7,277 nt of DNA from Bacteroidales bacterium (GTDB taxonomy: Bacteria > Bacteroidota > Bacteroidia > Bacteroidales > UBA10428): contig JAFGOZ010000303.1 in the NCBI GenBank assembly GCA_016926235.1, positions 1 to 7,277 on the forward strand. The letters are read 5' to 3'. Every line of letters begins with the position of its first letter. Positions within the stretch are counted from its first letter, which is position 1. A model generated the notes under the pieces. The model did no database searches. It was not told the origin of the DNA and saw nothing but the letters and a program-made list of their open reading frames with translations. Positions 6,001 through 7,277 of this stretch are shown here, in pieces. A program made the translations under genes and the position numbers.

Positions 6001-7277
6001 GCTCTATTGAACATTTAGACAAAGTTAAAAGCGCAAGTTCATGGGGTGTTTTGAATTCAGACCAAAATTGTTTAGAAATTGGTCAATTATTGGTGAACTC
6101 TTTTGACTTTGAAAATAACGCAATTATTGTATCTGATCCATACCACTTTCTAGTTTCGCATGTTACAAACAAAGGAACTGCCTTATCATTTATACATTTC
6201 GGTTCATACATAACATTGCCAAGAAATGAATTATATGGCGGAGGAATTCGAGTTAAATCAGTTTCAACGAATGATAATAATGGGAATGTTTTGAGTACTA
6301 AATATTCATATGAAAATGGAACTACGTCCTTTGAACCCTTAGGTTATGATGGAGTATATTTCAATCGTGATGCAGTGTCTATGACATATCCTTTTAGCAT
6401 TGAACATATAGAAGCATATAAACGCTCATATTGGGATCTTTTTAAACAACAAATGCTTTTATCGCCAATATTACCTTCTCCATCTGTTCTTTATAATAAA
6501 GTTTCAAAAGAGACATATAGTATGGGCGTTAAAGGAGATCTGACAGAAGTTTATGAGTTTCAAACTTTCAATCATAATATGATACAACCAATTGTAACAA
6601 AATATATTACCTCTGATGCAATCACATCAGGTTCAATTACTTTTTACAACAGGATTGTTTGTCGGAATATAAAAGACTATACATCAAGCATTGGTGATTT
6701 GATTTCCTATAAAGTATTTAGTCAATCCAATCAATTAGTTAGTTCTCTTACTAATGAATATACTAGCAATATTCCGACTAATCAGGGAATCATTCAAGAA
6801 GTACATAACGAGCATCGAACAATTCAGTTTATCGGCGAAGGCTCAAAAAAGGAACACCTTGCTACGACAAGTGTGTACACAAGGTATCCCTCGATACTAA
6901 TTAGCATGAAACAATCGTATTTAAATCAAATAACAGAGATTAAATACAATAAATTTGATGCTATTACTGGTCAACCAACAGAAATCGAAACTATATTACC
7001 ATCTGGAAAGGATATTAAGACTGAGATTATTCCTGCTTTCAGGCTATCTGATTACCAAGCGATGGGTTTGAAAATAACAAATAGCACAAATAAAAATATG
7101 CTTACTCAAGAAGCAGCAACTTTTAGCTCAATTAACATTGGAACAGCTTCATCCAAGAATTGGAAAATAATAGGTGTTGGAGTTCAAACTTGGAATAGTA
7201 ACTGGAATATTATTGCCGGAACTGGCGTAGAAAATCAAACTGGCGTTTGGCGAAAACACAAAACGTTTGCATGGAAA
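2982..7277 (+). CDS. Large Sec-exported RHS-family protein, N-terminal 1432 residues (3' incomplete)
   Basis: The frame from the ATG at 2982 has no stop through the last base, confirmed codon by codon, so 1432 residues are visible and the protein continues. Residues 1-26 look like a cleavable signal peptide (MKKLSILLIVFMVLDF, with no lipobox Cys). The conserved Bacteroidetes RHS opening follows: EFISFEPVDV (33-42), LTGDFNYTIPL (49-59), GGYPLALSYHAG (67-78), WVGLGWNINAGAINR (87-101). Next come a Gly-rich beta segment (about 127-247) and an EF-hand-like loop (568-579). Further blocks that I recall from the same family are DYSLVPETPNN, SGGKLTLKGI, RDMWGAFKSDY, VWSLRNVITPTGTEL, YESDSY, LYGGGIRVKSV and, at the right edge, VWRKHKTFAWK. 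These proteins normally end in an RHS core and a variable toxin, which should lie beyond the window. Hand-counted stretches are about 25-28% GC, far below the core of the upstream RHS gene. Family is secure; toxin identity is unknown. Confidence 0.93.
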   Translation, partial: MKKLSILLIVFMVLDFINFQTLKSQSSGITTPEFISFEPVDVTDMVNILTGDFNYTIPLINIPSPEGGYPLALSYHAGITLEEESSWVGLGWNINAGAINRFVNGIPDDSYKSDFFIHDTWSGGSTYQYGLLIPLPNGVGVNVGFSNDTYTGFSMNYVGMQIQGIRMGVGQNGMDLGYSLRFGGGRYGAKTSIGISLNGIGGDFSAELHGNTGLNSTSVSYDPKTGVGYSMSMGTTLGTGGFKGVQYSTNANGFVSDPKISTETSKELDLLFYSQKCTRYWIDSEVAIEQTGIVNSGAISYPPVRTFDRVILWDELSYNMYSDKSESLNPETTFGASFPAYDIYNVSGQGIGGNIQPLVLENGSLSSHPKTNIKHFLDPFGGLYVNIDYVYNKPYNILSNKKSFRFLNDFSNSHIVTNETNLFQFDNTNPSDPHIDYIGSGLGYTQTILDPTAYDIFTHRLTGSYHIDYFSNEEINNETAKSQGFSDYSGVSNRLSFSTYDISKQIGGFSITKPDGITYHYALPAYSYGFLQYHINTKKGTATKKITSNNPYAYLWLLTTITGPDYFDKNNNGYADEGDYGQWINFRYGKWTDSEIYRSPGKGGISDLDGSKMVTGGYKQRYYLDAVYTRTHTAIFAKSTKEDGRMPLNILSGDNINTSGGFSSISGRSLKLNEIVLLKNESIKQLLSNSNTILNNVIALGNLSTNNIQNLIDHGDLAVLKNMSQFNEKVIKLISFIYDYSLVPETPNNLESGGKLTLKGITSNGRSNCSVLPPYIFNYELKSPKSGTMTINYINGDLSGFNLVNKKIRITCSNNSLEKGDIICFSGANCGTKYATILDNVNGNIYDAKIIGFAYPTSTDKNVTLSYKTTKNPPYEQEHRDMWGAFKSDYVKYIDNNNDDITRLTTEVSQKATDVWSLRNVITPTGTELSIDYESDSYTNVGVQNPPVLNIKHELQVKLTGSSTYSALGQWFNCANIDLIKLFVYEQNVYDLIKENIQIGDIINITSSIEHLDKVKSASSWGVLNSDQNCLEIGQLLVNSFDFENNAIIVSDPYHFLVSHVTNKGTALSFIHFGSYITLPRNELYGGGIRVKSVSTNDNNGNVLSTKYSYENGTTSFEPLGYDGVYFNRDAVSMTYPFSIEHIEAYKRSYWDLFKQQMLLSPILPSPSVLYNKVSKETYSMGVKGDLTEVYEFQTFNHNMIQPIVTKYITSDAITSGSITFYNRIVCRNIKDYTSSIGDLISYKVFSQSNQLVSSLTNEYTSNIPTNQGIIQEVHNEHRTIQFIGEGSKKEHLATTSVYTRYPSILISMKQSYLNQITEIKYNKFDAITGQPTEIETILPSGKDIKTEIIPAFRLSDYQAMGLKITNSTNKNMLTQEAATFSSINIGTASSKNWKIIGVGVQTWNSNWNIIAGTGVENQTGVWRKHKTFAWK
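3360..3722 (+). other. Glycine-rich beta segment of the RHS N-terminal region
   Basis: Residues 127-247 carry frequent Gly and Ser alternating with hydrophobic residues (NGVGVNVGFS, MQIQGIRMGVG, YSLRFGGGRYG, TSIGISLNGIGG, MSMGTTLGTGG). This pattern suggests many short amphipathic beta strands, as in a beta solenoid or barrel. The block sits directly after the conserved opening motifs, and similar Gly-rich stretches are, as far as I recall, usual in this family. Its function is not known. Confidence 0.6.
4683..4718 (+). other. EF-hand/dockerin-like calcium-binding loop in the RHS protein
   Basis: The twelve residues DKNNNGYADEGD (568-579) match the canonical EF-hand loop: acidic or amide groups at positions 1, 3, 5 and 9, Gly at 6, and an acidic residue at 12. 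Position 8 is Ala rather than the usual Ile, Leu or Val. Calcium binding is inferred from the motif only. Confidence 0.55.

Noticed and set aside
1..7277. CRISPR arrays, tRNA or rRNA genes, insertion-sequence ends or transposase genes
   Set aside because: None seen; over 95% of the window is accounted for by five co-directional coding regions.

Overview
The window reads as a stretch of a Bacteroidetes (Bacteroidota) polymorphic-toxin locus of the RHS/YD-repeat type. Three things point to that phylum: the RHS core wording in the first gene (LGNVRAVV, PDPAGQYWSPYLGMGNNW, DPDG), the large Sec-exported RHS amino terminus in the last gene (EFISFEPVDVTDMVN, GGYPLALSYHAG), and the AT-rich, Shine-Dalgarno-poor gene starts. 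No rRNA or tRNA gene is present, so the genus cannot be named. All five genes lie on the + strand and are closely spaced, with gaps of 5, 65, 46 and 56 bases.

Layout. 2-985: the 3' end of an RHS gene, whose GC-rich core ends near base 325 and is followed by an AT-rich tip carrying an M23-type (LytM/lysostaphin-like) zinc peptidase domain. 991-1593: a 200-residue lipoprotein starting 5 bases after the toxin stop, the best candidate for its immunity protein. 1659-2201: an OmpH/Skp-like, coiled-coil, membrane-anchored periplasmic protein. 2248-2925: a second lipoprotein of unknown function. 2982-7277: the 5' part of another very large RHS-family protein with an amino-terminal signal peptide. It stays open for 1432 codons and runs off the window, with no stop codon found when every codon was read.

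How the genes may work together (inference): one RHS toxin/immunity unit is followed by two envelope accessory proteins and then the start of a second RHS unit. The second RHS protein has a Sec signal, two proteins are predicted lipoproteins, one is a Skp-like periplasmic protein, and the toxin resembles a cell-wall hydrolase. The system therefore looks built to act in the periplasm or at the cell surface rather than in the cytoplasm. The known framework (RHS polymorphic toxins, M23 peptidases, OmpH/Skp chaperones) explains most of the window. The less described parts are the two lipoprotein families, the possible role of the Skp-like protein in RHS export, and the changed catalytic residues in the M23 domain.
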